64,000 nucleotides of DNA from Streptomyces sp. CB02058 (GTDB taxonomy: Bacteria; Actinomycetota; Actinomycetes; Streptomycetales; Streptomycetaceae), in assembly GCF_001905505.1 (NCBI RefSeq), contig NZ_LIPG01000002.1, positions 1,240,001-1,304,000 on the forward strand, in the 5' to 3' direction. A program made the position numbers and the translations under genes. The notes under the pieces were generated by a model. It searched no databases. It was not told the DNA's origin and saw only the letters and a list, made by a program, of their open reading frames with translations. Shown here in pieces: positions 46,398 through 55,546 of this stretch (within the stretch, counting starts at the first letter, position 1; the number at the start of each line of letters is the position of its first letter).

Positions 46398-47345
46398 GTG
46401 ACGGCCGTCGAGTCCCGACCCGCAGGGGTCGCCTTGACTCCGAGCCCAGTGGGCCATCGCCCGTTCGGGGCCCGCATCAAGGCATTCGTGGCTCTTACCA
46501 AGCCGCGCATCATCGAGCTGCTGCTCATCACCACCGTTCCGGTGATGTTCCTGGCGGCTCAGGGCGTGCCCGATCTTTGGCTCGTGGTCACTACCACCAT
46601 CGGCGGATATCTCTCCGCGGGCGGTGCCAATGCGCTCAACATGTATATCGACCGCGACATCGACGCGCTGATGGACCGTACGTCGCAGCGCCCGCTGGTC
46701 ACCGGCATGGTGAGCCCCAGAGAGTGCCTCGCCTTCGGAATCGCCCTCGCGGTGATTTCCACGGTGTTCTTCGGACTGCTCGTCAACTGGCTCTCCGCCG
46801 CGCTCTCACTCGGCGCACTTCTGTTCTACGTCGTGGTCTACACGATGCTTCTGAAGCGCCGCACCTCGCAGAACATCGTCTGGGGCGGAATCGCCGGCTG
46901 CATGCCCGTGCTCATCGGCTGGTCCGCCGTGACCAATTCGATGAGCTGGGCCGCGGTCATTCTTTTCGCCGTGATCTTCTTCTGGACGCCGCCGCACTAC
47001 TGGCCGCTGTCGATGAAGGTCAAGGACGACTACGCCCGGGTCGGCGTCCCGATGCTCCCGGTCGTCGCCTCCAACCGGGTGGTGGCCCGCCAGATCGTCG
47101 TCTACAGCTGGGTGATGGTCGGCGTCTCGCTGCTCCTGACCCCGCTGGGCTACACCGGCTGGTTCTACACGGCCGTGGCCCTGCTGACCGGCGGCTTCTG
47201 GCTCTGGGAGGCGCACGGCCTGCAGAACAGGGCGAAGGCCGGCGTCACCGGCGCCAAGCTCAAGGAGATGCGGCTGTTCCACTGGTCCATCACCTATGTC
47301 TCGCTCCTCTTCGTCGCCGTCGCGGTGGACCCCTTCCTGAGGTAG
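46398..47345 (+). CDS. ctaB: Protoheme IX farnesyltransferase (heme O synthase)
   Basis: A 315-residue membrane prenyltransferase of the UbiA family that adds a farnesyl group to heme B to make heme O for aa3-type cytochrome oxidase. About nine transmembrane helices are seen. The prenyl-diphosphate site is [20 protein letters not shown] (81-100), and the second conserved region is [23 protein letters not shown] 46398 with GGGG upstream is preferred over GTG 46392. ctaA, the next enzyme of the pathway, lies about 1.5 kb away on the other strand. Confidence 0.96.
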   Translation: MTAVESRPAGVALTPSPVGHRPFGARIKAFVALTKPRIIELLLITTVPVMFLAAQGVPDLWLVVTTTIGGYLSAGGANALNMYIDRDIDALMDRTSQRPLVTGMVSPRECLAFGIALAVISTVFFGLLVNWLSAALSLGALLFYVVVYTMLLKRRTSQNIVWGGIAGCMPVLIGWSAVTNSMSWAAVILFAVIFFWTPPHYWPLSMKVKDDYARVGVPMLPVVASNRVVARQIVVYSWVMVGVSLLLTPLGYTGWFYTAVALLTGGFWLWEAHGLQNRAKAGVTGAKLKEMRLFHWSITYVSLLFVAVAVDPFLR

Positions 47346-47443
47346 TCCCGCACGCACCGGAGATCCGCCGACGGGCGGGGACGTGGCCCATGCCACGCCC
47401 CCGCCCGTCGCCGGTTGCTCTACCCGTCGGTAGCATCCTGTTC

Positions 47444-47812
47444 ATGGCAGAGACGGCAGAGGCTCAGACCCAGCAGACGGACGACAGCAGGCACGCGGCC
47501 CGCGCGGAGCGCAGGGCGGCGAAGCTCGCCAAGCAGATCGGCGCCTTCGCCCAGGCGCACGGCGGTGCCGAGGGGCAGCTCGCCTACATCGGCCGGACGG
47601 GCACCCGCATCGTGCTGGTCGGCGAGGACGGCGGCTGGGGCGACCTGGTGGCCCCCTCCTACGCCGTCGCCGAGAGCGCCGCGCGCAAGGCGGGCATCAC
47701 GATGCACGAGGACTTCGACGGCGAGTTCGCCTCCAAGGTCCGCACCGGCCCGTACGAGTGGTCCCGGATGGCGGGCATCCAGGTCGGCGGCCCGTCCAAC
47801 GACAAGGGCTGA
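47444..47812 (+). CDS. Conserved hypothetical protein
   Basis: A 122-residue soluble protein that I do not recognise. Residues 1-40 are a charged Ala/Arg/Gln-rich helix. The rest looks like one small alpha+beta domain, with GAEGQLAYIGRTGTRIVLVG, EDGGWGDLVAPSYAVAESA and EFASKVRTGPYEWSRMAGIQ. No signal peptide, membrane helix or metal motif is visible. It lies between ctaB and the convergent ctaA, about 100 bases after ctaB, and may be expressed with ctaB. A link to heme A synthesis is only positional. Confidence 0.75.
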   Translation: MAETAEAQTQQTDDSRHAARAERRAAKLAKQIGAFAQAHGGAEGQLAYIGRTGTRIVLVGEDGGWGDLVAPSYAVAESAARKAGITMHEDFDGEFASKVRTGPYEWSRMAGIQVGGPSNDKG

Positions 47813-47823
47813 GCACCGCTCCC

Positions 47824-47886
47824 GCACGAGAACGGCCTCCGCCGTCACACCCTTCCGGGTGATGATGGCGGAGGCCGTTCTCGTGC
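47824..47886. terminator. Bidirectional terminator between the hypothetical gene and ctaA
   Basis: A perfect 20-bp stem joins 47824-47843 and 47867-47886. The loop contains a smaller CACCC/GGGTG stem. It lies 12 bases after one gene and 8 before the end of the other. Confidence 0.93.
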
Positions 47887-47893
47887 GTACGGG

Positions 47894-48874
47894 TCAGGCC
47901 ACGGGCGAGGGCGCCGACCGCCGGTCCGTCGCCGGGGCGGGGACGGCGACCTCGCCGGCCGGACGCTCGCGCAGGGACAGCAGGAGGCGGAGCACTGCGA
48001 TCCACATCAGGGACGAGCCGAGCATGTGGAGGCCGACCAGGATCTCCGGTACGTCGTTGAAGTACTGGACGTATCCGATGCCGCCCTGAGCCAGGAGCAC
48101 GATCAGCAGGTCCCTGGCGCGGGCCCGGGTGTCGAGCGGGGCGTCCACGACGCGCAGGGCGAACCACATCGCGACGGCCAGGGCGCAGACGACCCAGGCG
48201 GCGATCGCGTGGACATGGGCGGCGGCGCTCCAGTCCCACGGCATGCGCGGTACGTCGCTGCTGTCGCCCGCGTGCTTGCCGGAGCCGGTCACGGTGGTGC
48301 CGAGGGCGATCAGGACGACCGTGGTGCCCACGATCGCCCAGGCCAGCCTGCGCACCGGGAGAGGGGCGCGCGGGCGCGGCGTGCCGTCGCCCTCGCCGAT
48401 CCGCACCCAGGTGAGGACGGCCACGGTCAGCAGACCGTTGGCGAGCAGGAAGTGCCCGGCCACCGACCAGGGGTTCAGGCCGGCCCAGACCGTGATCCCG
48501 CCGATGACGGCGTTCCCCATCACGATCCAGAACTGCGCCCAGGCGATCCGGGTCAGGCCGCGCCTGCGGGGCTTCAGCGAGCGCGACGCGATGATAGCCC
48601 AGCCGACCGCGGCCGACAGGACGTACGTGAGCATCCGGTTGCCGAACTCGATGGCCCCGTGCAGGCCCTGTTCCGGCGTGGCGAAGAGGCTGTCGTCGGT
48701 GCACTTGGGCCAGGTGTCGCAGCCCAGGCCCGAACCGGTCAGCCGGACCGCACCGCCGGTGACGATGATGAAAACGCTCATCACGACCGCGGAGAGCGCG
48801 GCACGCTTGGCCGTCCTCATCGACGGTGTCCAGCGCTTGGCGATGTAGGAGAGGGGGGTTTCCACGCGCACCAT
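47894..48874 (-). CDS. ctaA: Heme A synthase
   Basis: A 326-residue COX15/CtaA membrane monooxygenase that oxidises the C8 methyl of heme O to make heme A. About eight transmembrane helices are seen. Conserved elements are GGAVRLTGSGLGCDTWPKC with a redox-active cysteine pair, LHGAIEFGNRMLTYVL with a heme-ligand His, AGHFLLANGLL, AAHVHAIAAWVV and LHMLGSSLMW. The ATG at 48874 is taken as the start, and a TTG at 48895 would add seven residues. It belongs functionally with ctaB nearby. Confidence 0.95.
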   Translation of the reverse strand: MVRVETPLSYIAKRWTPSMRTAKRAALSAVVMSVFIIVTGGAVRLTGSGLGCDTWPKCTDDSLFATPEQGLHGAIEFGNRMLTYVLSAAVGWAIIASRSLKPRRRGLTRIAWAQFWIVMGNAVIGGITVWAGLNPWSVAGHFLLANGLLTVAVLTWVRIGEGDGTPRPRAPLPVRRLAWAIVGTTVVLIALGTTVTGSGKHAGDSSDVPRMPWDWSAAAHVHAIAAWVVCALAVAMWFALRVVDAPLDTRARARDLLIVLLAQGGIGYVQYFNDVPEILVGLHMLGSSLMWIAVLRLLLSLRERPAGEVAVPAPATDRRSAPSPVA

Positions 48875-48926
48875 CGTAGGCAACGGCTTGTGCAAGTTTT
48901 CACGAGGGGTGTGCGATTACGGATGA

Positions 48927-48961
48927 GCCGGGACATCGGCGGTGTTCCGCCGTCTCCCGGC
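48927..48961 (-). terminator. Terminator of the ABC exporter operon
   Basis: A stem of CGGCGG/CCGCCG (48937-48942 with 48947-48952) extends through a small internal loop into CCGGGA/TCCCGG (48928-48933 with 48955-48960). It lies downstream of the ABC permease gene on its strand, before ctaA. Confidence 0.7.
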
Positions 48962-48996
48962 CGCTCCCGCGCCCGCTGCGCCGCTCACGGGGACGC

Positions 48997-49764
48997 TCAC
49001 TCCCAGCGGAAGAAGCGCGCGGCCGCTCCGAGCCCCAGCACCGCCCAGACCGCGAGGATCGCCGCGTCGCCCCAGGGCATCGCGGAGCCGTGCTGGAGGA
49101 CGTCCCTGAGGCCGTCGGAGAGCGCCGAGATCGGGAGCAGGCCGAGGACCGACTGCGCCGCGTCCGGGAACTTGTCCAGCGGCACGATCACCCCGCCGCC
49201 GACCAGCAGCAGCAGGAAGACCAGATTGGCCGCCGCTAGGGTCGCCTCGGCCTTCAGCGTCCCCGCCATCAGCAGCCCGAGCCCGGAGAAGGCCACGGTG
49301 CCCAGCACCAGGAGCAGCAGCACGGCGAACGGATTGCCCTCGGGCGACCAGCCCAGCGCGAAGGCGATCACCGTCAGCAGGACGATCTGGAGCACCTCGG
49401 TGACCAGCACCGAGAGGGTCTTCGCCGCCATCAGGCCCCAGCGCGGCAGCGGCGACGCACCCAGCCGCTTCAGGACCCCGTAACGCCGTTCGAAGCCCGT
49501 CGCGATGGCCTGGCCGGTGAAGGCGGTGGACATCACCGCGAGCGCGAGGATCCCGGGAGCCAGGAAGTCGACCGGCTCGCCCGCGCCCGTGTCGACGATG
49601 TCGACCGCGCTGAACAGCACGAGCAGCAGCGTCGGGATGACCACCGTCAGCAGCAGCTGCTCGCCGTTGCGCAGGAGCATCCGCGTCTCCAGCGCGGCCT
49701 GCGCGGCGATCATGCGGGGCAGCGGGGCGGCGCCCGGCCGGGGGGTGTACGTACCGGCGCTCAT
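48997..49764 (-). CDS. ABC-2 type transporter permease
   Basis: A 255-residue permease with six transmembrane helices of the ABC-2 exporter class. The central GFERRYGVLKRLGASPLPRW, which follows STAFTGQAIAT, is the family signature contacting the ATPase. The start overlaps the ATPase gene stop by four bases (ATGA). Such two-gene exporters carry drugs, lipids or antibiotics out of the cell. This one lies beside heme A synthase and upstream of suf in gene order, a neighbourhood shared with other Streptomyces, but the substrate is unknown. Confidence 0.92.
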   Translation of the reverse strand: MSAGTYTPRPGAAPLPRMIAAQAALETRMLLRNGEQLLLTVVIPTLLLVLFSAVDIVDTGAGEPVDFLAPGILALAVMSTAFTGQAIATGFERRYGVLKRLGASPLPRWGLMAAKTLSVLVTEVLQIVLLTVIAFALGWSPEGNPFAVLLLLVLGTVAFSGLGLLMAGTLKAEATLAAANLVFLLLLVGGGVIVPLDKFPDAAQSVLGLLPISALSDGLRDVLQHGSAMPWGDAAILAVWAVLGLGAAARFFRWE

Positions 49765-50687
49765 GCGCGCAGCTCCTTGCCGGTCAGTTCGAGGAAGACG
49801 TCCTCGAGGGTGTGCCGCTCCACCGCGATGCCGTCGGGCATCACGCCGTGCTGGGCGCACCAGGAGGTGACGGTCGCCAGCAGTTCCGGGTCGATCTGCC
49901 CGGTGATCCGGTACGCCCCGCTGGTGAGTTCGGCCGCCTCGCTGCCGTCGGGCAGCGCCTTCAGCAGCGAGCCCAGGTCCAGCCCGGGGCGTCCGGTGAA
50001 GCGCAGGGTGTTCTCGGCGCCACCGCGGCAGAGCTGCTCCGGGCTCCCCTGGGCGATGACCCGGCCCGCGTCGATGACGGCGACGTCGTCGGCGAGCTCC
50101 TCGGCCTCGTCCATGAAGTGGGTGGTGAGCACGACGGACACGCCGTCGCCGCGCAGCTCCCTGATCAGGTCCCAGGTGGAGCGGCGGGCCTGCGGGTCGA
50201 GTCCCGCCGTCGGCTCGTCCAGGAAGACGAGCTCGGGCCGGCCGACGACTGCCATGGCCAGGGCGAGGCGCTGCTGCTGGCCGCCGGAGAGCCGGCGGTA
50301 GGTGGTACGGCCGCAGCTGCCGAGGCCGAGGCGTTCGACGAGCCCTCCGACGTCCAGCGGATGGGCGTGCAGCCTGGCCATGTGGCGGAGCATCTCGTCG
50401 GCGCGGGCGCCGGAGTAGACGCCGCCGGACTGGAGCATCACGCCGATACGGGGGCGGAGCTCGGCGGCGTCGGCGACGGGGTCGAGGCCGAGGACGCGTA
50501 CGGTCCCGGCGTCCGGGCGGCGGTAGCCCTCGCAGGTCTCGATCGTGGTGGTCTTGCCCGCACCGTTGGGGCCGAGGACCGCGGTCACGGCGCCTGCCGC
50601 GACCTTCAGATCGAGGCCGTTCACCGCCGTCTTGTTGCCGTACCGCTTGACAAGGCCCCTGGCCTGTACGACGGGCTCGCTGCTCAT
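49761..50687 (-). CDS. ABC transporter ATP-binding protein (ABC-2 exporter)
   Basis: A 308-residue ATPase partner of the permease that follows. Walker A GPNGAGKT is at 39-46, the signature LSGGQQQRL at 133-141, Walker B LVFLDEPTAGLDP at 153-165 and the H-loop in VVLTTHFMDEAEELADD. After about residue 220 comes the C-terminal extension usual in drug/lipid exporters of the DrrA/CcmA group. ATG 50687 is chosen by homology of the MSSEPVVQARGLVKRYG start. The gene is divergent from the secreted protease gene. Confidence 0.94.
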   Translation of the reverse strand: MSSEPVVQARGLVKRYGNKTAVNGLDLKVAAGAVTAVLGPNGAGKTTTIETCEGYRRPDAGTVRVLGLDPVADAAELRPRIGVMLQSGGVYSGARADEMLRHMARLHAHPLDVGGLVERLGLGSCGRTTYRRLSGGQQQRLALAMAVVGRPELVFLDEPTAGLDPQARRSTWDLIRELRGDGVSVVLTTHFMDEAEELADDVAVIDAGRVIAQGSPEQLCRGGAENTLRFTGRPGLDLGSLLKALPDGSEAAELTSGAYRITGQIDPELLATVTSWCAQHGVMPDGIAVERHTLEDVFLELTGKELRA

Positions 50688-50840
50688 GGCGGGCAATTCT
50701 AGGCGGGGGAGCGCGGGCGTCCCGCAGGAGGGCACCCTCCCCGGCGGCCGGCCCCGGGTGGGGGCGGGCCGGTTCCGGCCATTCCTCTTACGTGACGAGG
50801 GTGACGGCAGGGTTTCCCCGGCATCACGGCGCTTTGTCGA

Positions 50841-50897
50841 GTTCACGCCACGTGCGCGAACCGTCGTCCGACAGGGCGTGTGCCCCATGCATATATC
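50841..50897 (+). promoter_or_regulatory. Probable promoter and operator of the secreted protease gene
   Basis: CCGACA (50868-50873) and TATATC (50892-50897) are 18 bp apart, which gives a leader of about 150 bases. Just upstream, GTTCACGC (50841-50848) and GCGCGAAC (50854-50861) form a near-perfect palindrome around CACGT, a good operator candidate. The rest of the 367-base gene-free stretch shows only the protease ribosome site GAAGGAGAA near 51040. Confidence 0.45.
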
Positions 50898-51054
50898 CGG
50901 CCACCCGTGCCCCTCCAGCCCCGGGGCCCTCTTCCGCCGCACCGATCGGCGCTCCACCATCTCTCGCGGCCCGGTCCGCCGCCACACCACGCGGCGCGCA
51001 CCGTGTCACGCACCCGCGCTTCCTCCGCTCCAACCGAGAGAAGGAGAACAGCTC

Positions 51055-54000
51055 GTGGCTGGACGTCTCACCCGGGTCAGACCCCTGGCCCTGCTCATGG
51101 CGGCGCTGACCGCCCTCCCGCTGGCCCTGTCAGCGACCCCCGCCTCCGCGCAGCCCGACCCCGGCGGCCCCACCCTCTTCCAGCAGAAGACGCGGCCCGC
51201 CGTCGTCGACGCGCTGGAGGAGAAGGGCGAGGCGACGGTCTGGATCAACCTCGGTTCCCAGGCCGACACCACCGCGGCACGCGAGGCGCCGGGGAAGGAC
51301 GACAAGGCACGGAAGCTGTACGCGGCCAAGACCGCGTACGCCGAGAAGTCGCAGAAGGGCCTCCGTGAGCTCCTCGCCAGGGCCGACGTCTCCTACGAGA
51401 CGTTCTGGATCAGCAACACGATCAAGGCCACCGGAGTCACCCAGGACCTCGCCGAGGCGATCGCCGCCCGCTCCGAGGTCGAGTCGATCGAGGCCGACGA
51501 GCCGATCGAGCTCCCCGATCCCCTGCCCGGCGAGGACGAGCCGGGCACCGACGCCGTCGAGTGGAACATCGACCGGATCAACGCGCCCGAGGTCTGGAGC
51601 GACCTGGGGGTCAGGGGCGAGGGCGTCGTCGTCGCCAACATCGACTCCGGCGTGCAGTACGACCACCCGGCGCTCAGGGCCGCCTACCGCGGAACCAACG
51701 CGGACGGGACGTACACCCACGACTACAACTGGTTCGACCCCGCCTCCATCTGCGCCGGAGGCACCCCCTGCGACAACAACGGCCACGGGACCCACACCAT
51801 GGGCACCATGGCCGGAGCCGACGGCATCGGCGTGGCCCCCGGAGTGAAGTGGATCGCCGCCAAGGGCTGCGCGACCAGCTCCTGCGCGCGGGACACCCTG
51901 CTCGCCTCGGGCCAGTGGGTCGTCGCCCCCACCGACTCCGCCGGAGCGAACCCGCGCCCCGACCTGGCACCCGACGTGGTGAACAACTCCTGGGGCGCCA
52001 ACGTCTACGACGCCTGGTACCGGGAGACCGTCCAGTCGTGGCGGGACGCCGGCATCTTCCCGGCCTTCTCCAACGGCAACAACGGCCCCAGCTGCAGCAC
52101 CTCGGGCAGCCCCGGCTCGTACACGAACTCCTACTCCTCCGGCGCGTTCGACAGCGACAACGCCATCGCCTCCTTCTCCGCCAGAGGGACTGGGGAGAAC
52201 GCCGAGATCAAGCCCGACCTCGCCGCGCCGGGCGTCAACGTGCGCTCCGCCTGGGCGGGCGGTGGCTACAACACGATCTCCGGTACGTCGATGGCCTCGC
52301 CGCACACCGCGGCGACCGTCGCCCTGATGTGGTCCGCCGCGCCCGCCGTCGCCGGTGACGTCGCCGCCACCGAGGCGCTGCTCGACTCCACCGCCATCGA
52401 CACCGCCGCCGACCAGTGCGGAGGCACCCCCGCCCGCAACAACGTCTTCGGCGAGGGCCGGCTCGACGCCTTCGCGGCCGTCTCCGCCACCCCGCGCGGA
52501 CCGCTCGGCTCCGTCAGCGGCACGGTCACCTCGCAGGGCGCCGCGGTGCCCGACGCCGTCGTCACCTTCGACGGACCGATGCGCGCCACCGCGTCCACCG
52601 GAGCGGACGGCACCTACGCCCTGCCCAAGGTGATGACCGGGGACTACACCGTCTCCGTCGCCAAATTCGGCTACGTCACCGCCAAGGGCGCGGTCACCGT
52701 CGTCGAGGGCGGCTCCGCCGTCCGGGACTTCCCGCTGGACGCGGCCCCGAGCGCGACCCTGTCCGGCAAGGTCACCAGCTCGGCGGGGGGCGAGGCGGGC
52801 GCCACCGTCGTGGCCCGGGGCACCCCCGTCACCACGACGACGGGGGACGGCGGGTCCTACAGCCTGACCCTTCCGCAGGGGACGTACGACCTGTCCGTGA
52901 CCCCGGCGGGCGCCTGCGCGTCCGCGCGCTCGGTGACGGTCGAGATCACCGCCGACCTCACCCAGGACATCACGCTCGCCGATCGCACCGACACCTTCGG
53001 CTACTCCTGCGCCGTCGAGGCCCCGGCCGACTTCCCGGCCGGCACGGAGAAGCTGACCTACACGTCCACCACATCCGGCACGGCCTCCTTCGACCTGCCG
53101 TTCGCCTTCCCGCTGTACGGGAAGAGCTACACCAAGGCGTCCGCCACGCTGGAGGGCGTCCTGGCCTTCGGTACCGCCTCCACCAGCAGCGCCAACGCCA
53201 CGCTGCCCACCACGGGCACACCCAACGGAGCGCTCTACCCGCTGTGGGACAACATGACCGTCGACGCCTCCGCGGGTGTCTACCACGCGGTCACCGGCAC
53301 CGCGCCGAACCGCAGGGCCGTCGTCGAATGGCGGGACGCGCTGGTCGTCGCGGAGGGGGAGCGCGCCACCTTCTCCGCCGTGATCGGTGAGGACGGCTCC
53401 GTCTCGTACCACTACAGGACGGTGCCCGGCAGCGGGGTGTCCGCGACCGTGGGCCTGGAGAACGCCACGGGCACCGACGCGCTGCTGTACTCGTACAACC
53501 GCGCGCAGATCACCGACGGAACCGTCCTGTCCTTCGGCACCCGGTCCAGGGGTGTCGTGTCGGGCAGGGTGGTCGACCGCAACGACGGGAAGCCGCTGGC
53601 CGGCGCCACCGTCACGGTCGGTTCCGAGACCGCGACCACGGCGGACAACGGCACGTACGCCTTCCAGCCGGCGGCGGGGGAGCACCCGCTGGAGGTCTCC
53701 GCGGGCCGCTACGCCACGGCCACGGCCAAGGTCGACGCGAGGACGGACGCCGTGGCCTACACCGAGACGGCGCTCAGCACCCCGCTGGTCGCGCCCGTCC
53801 AGGACCGCGTCGAGGTGATCGCCCCGGCCGGGCAGTCCCGCGAACGGACCCTGGACCTCACCAACACCGGCACGGCCTCTCCGTACACGGTCACCGAGAA
53901 GACGGACGCCGCCTGGCTGGAGCTGTCCTCCGCCGAGGGCACGCTCGACGGGGGCGACGGGGCTTCGGTCCCGTTGGCCTTCGACACCACGGGCGCCACA

Positions 54001-54576
54001 CCCGGCACGGTGCTCACGGCGACCCTGCTGCTCACCAGCGAGAGCGGACGCGCGCCGGTGGTGGAGATCCCGGTGAGCGTGGTCGTGCCGGCGTACCGGA
54101 CGGCGCTGGACACCGGCGGCACGAAGAGTTCCGTCGACGCACTCGGCGACACCTGGACGTCCGACCCGGCCTACACGGCGGGTGCCTACGGCTACCTCGG
54201 CAGCGCGAGCAGGGTCAGCACGTCCAAGGTCATCGCGGGCACCGCCGACCAGGGGCGCTACGCGACGGCCCGCCAGGGCATGTACGAGTACCGGTTCGAC
54301 GGGCTGCCCTCCGGCACCTACCGGATCGAGCTGGGCTTCGCCGAGCTCAAGTCCGCCGATCCGACCGACCGGGTCTTCGACGTGATGGCCGAGGGGGTCC
54401 AGGTGGTGCCCAACCTCGACCTGGCCCTGGAGGCGGGCAGCTACACCGCGCACGACAGGACGGTGACCGTCACGGTCACCGACGGCCAGCTGAACCTCCG
54501 GTTCGTGGCCAACGAGGGAAAGACGCTCGTGAACTCGATCAGGGTCACCGAGCGGCCCGACCTCGCGGCGGGCTGA
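51055..54576 (+). CDS. Large secreted S8 (subtilisin-family) serine peptidase with regulatory-like repeats
   Basis: A 1173-residue secreted protease. A Sec signal peptide (1-34, ending TPASAQ) and an I9-like propeptide (about 45-150) come first. The subtilisin domain has D197 in NIDSGV, H244 in NNGHGTHTMGT and S412 in GTSMASPHTA, all intact. Then follow carboxypeptidase-regulatory-like beta domains (about 483-560, 565-640 and 835-905), interrupted by a beta-sandwich (GYSCAVEAPADF onward), and a malectin-like C-terminal domain (about 1015-1165). The layout is close to bacillopeptidase F-type enzymes. The GTG start has AAGGAG upstream. It probably digests extracellular protein. Confidence 0.94.
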   Translation: MAGRLTRVRPLALLMAALTALPLALSATPASAQPDPGGPTLFQQKTRPAVVDALEEKGEATVWINLGSQADTTAAREAPGKDDKARKLYAAKTAYAEKSQKGLRELLARADVSYETFWISNTIKATGVTQDLAEAIAARSEVESIEADEPIELPDPLPGEDEPGTDAVEWNIDRINAPEVWSDLGVRGEGVVVANIDSGVQYDHPALRAAYRGTNADGTYTHDYNWFDPASICAGGTPCDNNGHGTHTMGTMAGADGIGVAPGVKWIAAKGCATSSCARDTLLASGQWVVAPTDSAGANPRPDLAPDVVNNSWGANVYDAWYRETVQSWRDAGIFPAFSNGNNGPSCSTSGSPGSYTNSYSSGAFDSDNAIASFSARGTGENAEIKPDLAAPGVNVRSAWAGGGYNTISGTSMASPHTAATVALMWSAAPAVAGDVAATEALLDSTAIDTAADQCGGTPARNNVFGEGRLDAFAAVSATPRGPLGSVSGTVTSQGAAVPDAVVTFDGPMRATASTGADGTYALPKVMTGDYTVSVAKFGYVTAKGAVTVVEGGSAVRDFPLDAAPSATLSGKVTSSAGGEAGATVVARGTPVTTTTGDGGSYSLTLPQGTYDLSVTPAGACASARSVTVEITADLTQDITLADRTDTFGYSCAVEAPADFPAGTEKLTYTSTTSGTASFDLPFAFPLYGKSYTKASATLEGVLAFGTASTSSANATLPTTGTPNGALYPLWDNMTVDASAGVYHAVTGTAPNRRAVVEWRDALVVAEGERATFSAVIGEDGSVSYHYRTVPGSGVSATVGLENATGTDALLYSYNRAQITDGTVLSFGTRSRGVVSGRVVDRNDGKPLAGATVTVGSETATTADNGTYAFQPAAGEHPLEVSAGRYATATAKVDARTDAVAYTETALSTPLVAPVQDRVEVIAPAGQSRERTLDLTNTGTASPYTVTEKTDAAWLELSSAEGTLDGGDGASVPLAFDTTGATPGTVLTATLLLTSESGRAPVVEIPVSVVVPAYRTALDTGGTKSSVDALGDTWTSDPAYTAGAYGYLGSASRVSTSKVIAGTADQGRYATARQGMYEYRFDGLPSGTYRIELGFAELKSADPTDRVFDVMAEGVQVVPNLDLALEAGSYTAHDRTVTVTVTDGQLNLRFVANEGKTLVNSIRVTERPDLAAG

Positions 54577-54595
54577 CACGCCCGGCGCGGCGCAC

Positions 54596-54634
54596 GGCGG
54601 GCCCCCCGGCGGATCGTCCGCCGGGGGGCCCGCC
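54596..54634 (+). terminator. Protease gene terminator
   Basis: A perfect 18-bp GC stem (54596-54613 with 54617-54634) closes on a three-base loop, starting 19 bases after the stop codon. Confidence 0.92.
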
Positions 54635-54708
54635 CCGTCGCGGGCGGGCTCCGGCGATCAGGGCCCCACCTGCGGGAGACGGTCGTTGATCGACATTTCC
54701 GCAGGTCA

Positions 54709-54726
54709 ACTTAGGTTCACCTAAGT
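54709..54726. promoter_or_regulatory. Iron-box-like palindrome upstream of sufR
   Basis: ACTTAGGTTCACCTAAGT is an 18-bp perfect palindrome around a two-base centre. Fifteen of 19 positions (54706-54724) match the Streptomyces DmdR/DtxR iron box TTAGGTTAGGCTCACCTAA. A TTGATC at 54686-54691 could be the -35 of a promoter whose -10 (TTAGGT) lies inside this box. Confidence 0.5.
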
Positions 54727-54760
54727 GATGCACCGCACCGTGCCCGGCCCCGGAGGCGGG

Positions 54761-54797
54761 TTGTCACGCCCGAAGGAATTACGCAACAATGGCGTTG
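54761..54797 (+). promoter_or_regulatory. sufR promoter with SufR operator CAAC-N6-GTTG
   Basis: CAAC-AATGGC-GTTG at 54784-54797 has exactly the CAAC-N6-GTTG form reported for SufR sites. Its final G is the first base of the sufR GTG codon. TTGTCA (54761-54766) and AACAAT (54785-54790), 18 bp apart, make a promoter whose -10 is inside the operator. Transcription would start at or next to the GTG, so the mRNA would be leaderless. Confidence 0.75.
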
Positions 54798-55546
54798 TGA
54801 AATACGTTGGCGAGGCTCCTCAGGAGGAACTCGCGACCGGTGAGCGCTCCACGCGCAACAGGGTCGCGCGCTCCATCCTGGACCACGGCCCGTCCACCGC
54901 CGCCGATCTGGCGAAGCGGGTCGGCCTCACCCAGGCCGCCGTCCGCAGGCATCTGGACGCCCTCGTCTCCGACGACGTGGTCGAGGCCCGCGAGCAGCGG
55001 GTCTACGGGGCGCGGACCCGCGGCCGCCCGGCCAAGGTGTTCGCCCTCACCGACTGCGGCCGGGACGCGTTCGACCAGTCCTACGACAAGCTCGCCGCCG
55101 ACGCGCTGCGCTGGATCGCCGAGACGGCGGGGGACGAGGCGCTCGTCGCCTTCGCCCGCGCCAGGATGGCCGCCCAGGCCGAGGCCTACCGGGCCGTGGT
55201 CGAGGCCGCGGCCCCCGAGGCCCGCACCGAGGCGCTGGCCAGGGCCTTGTCCGCCGACGGGTACGCTGCTACGGCGCGCAGCGCGCCGGGCCCCCAGCAG
55301 GGCGAGCAGCTGTGTCAGCACCACTGCCCGGTGGCACACGTCGCCGAGCAGTTCCCGCAGCTGTGCGAGGCGGAGACGGAATTCTTCTCCAGCCTGCTCG
55401 GGACCCATGTGCAACGTCTCGCCACCCTCGCCCACGGCGACGGCGTGTGCACGACATTCGTTCCGCGCAGCAGCCCCACAGCACCACAGGCTTCACAGAA
55501 CACCCATTCAGTATCTGCAAGTACGGCCGGGAGGAACCCCGCATGA
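54797..55546 (+). CDS. sufR: SufR, Fe-S cluster-sensing repressor of the suf operon
   Basis: A 249-residue ArsR/DeoR-like winged-helix regulator. The HTH is at about 33-56 ([20 protein letters not shown]). The C-terminal half carries cysteines C173, C177, C190 and C218 ([18 protein letters not shown]), the expected cluster ligands. With a 4Fe-4S cluster bound, SufR represses suf; loss of the cluster derepresses it. The GTG at 54797 is chosen because it begins the family sequence and coincides with the end of the operator. The gene overlaps sufB by four bases, so repressor and assembly scaffold are made together. Confidence 0.95.
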   Translation: MKYVGEAPQEELATGERSTRNRVARSILDHGPSTAADLAKRVGLTQAAVRRHLDALVSDDVVEAREQRVYGARTRGRPAKVFALTDCGRDAFDQSYDKLAADALRWIAETAGDEALVAFARARMAAQAEAYRAVVEAAAPEARTEALARALSADGYAATARSAPGPQQGEQLCQHHCPVAHVAEQFPQLCEAETEFFSSLLGTHVQRLATLAHGDGVCTTFVPRSSPTAPQASQNTHSVSASTAGRNPA

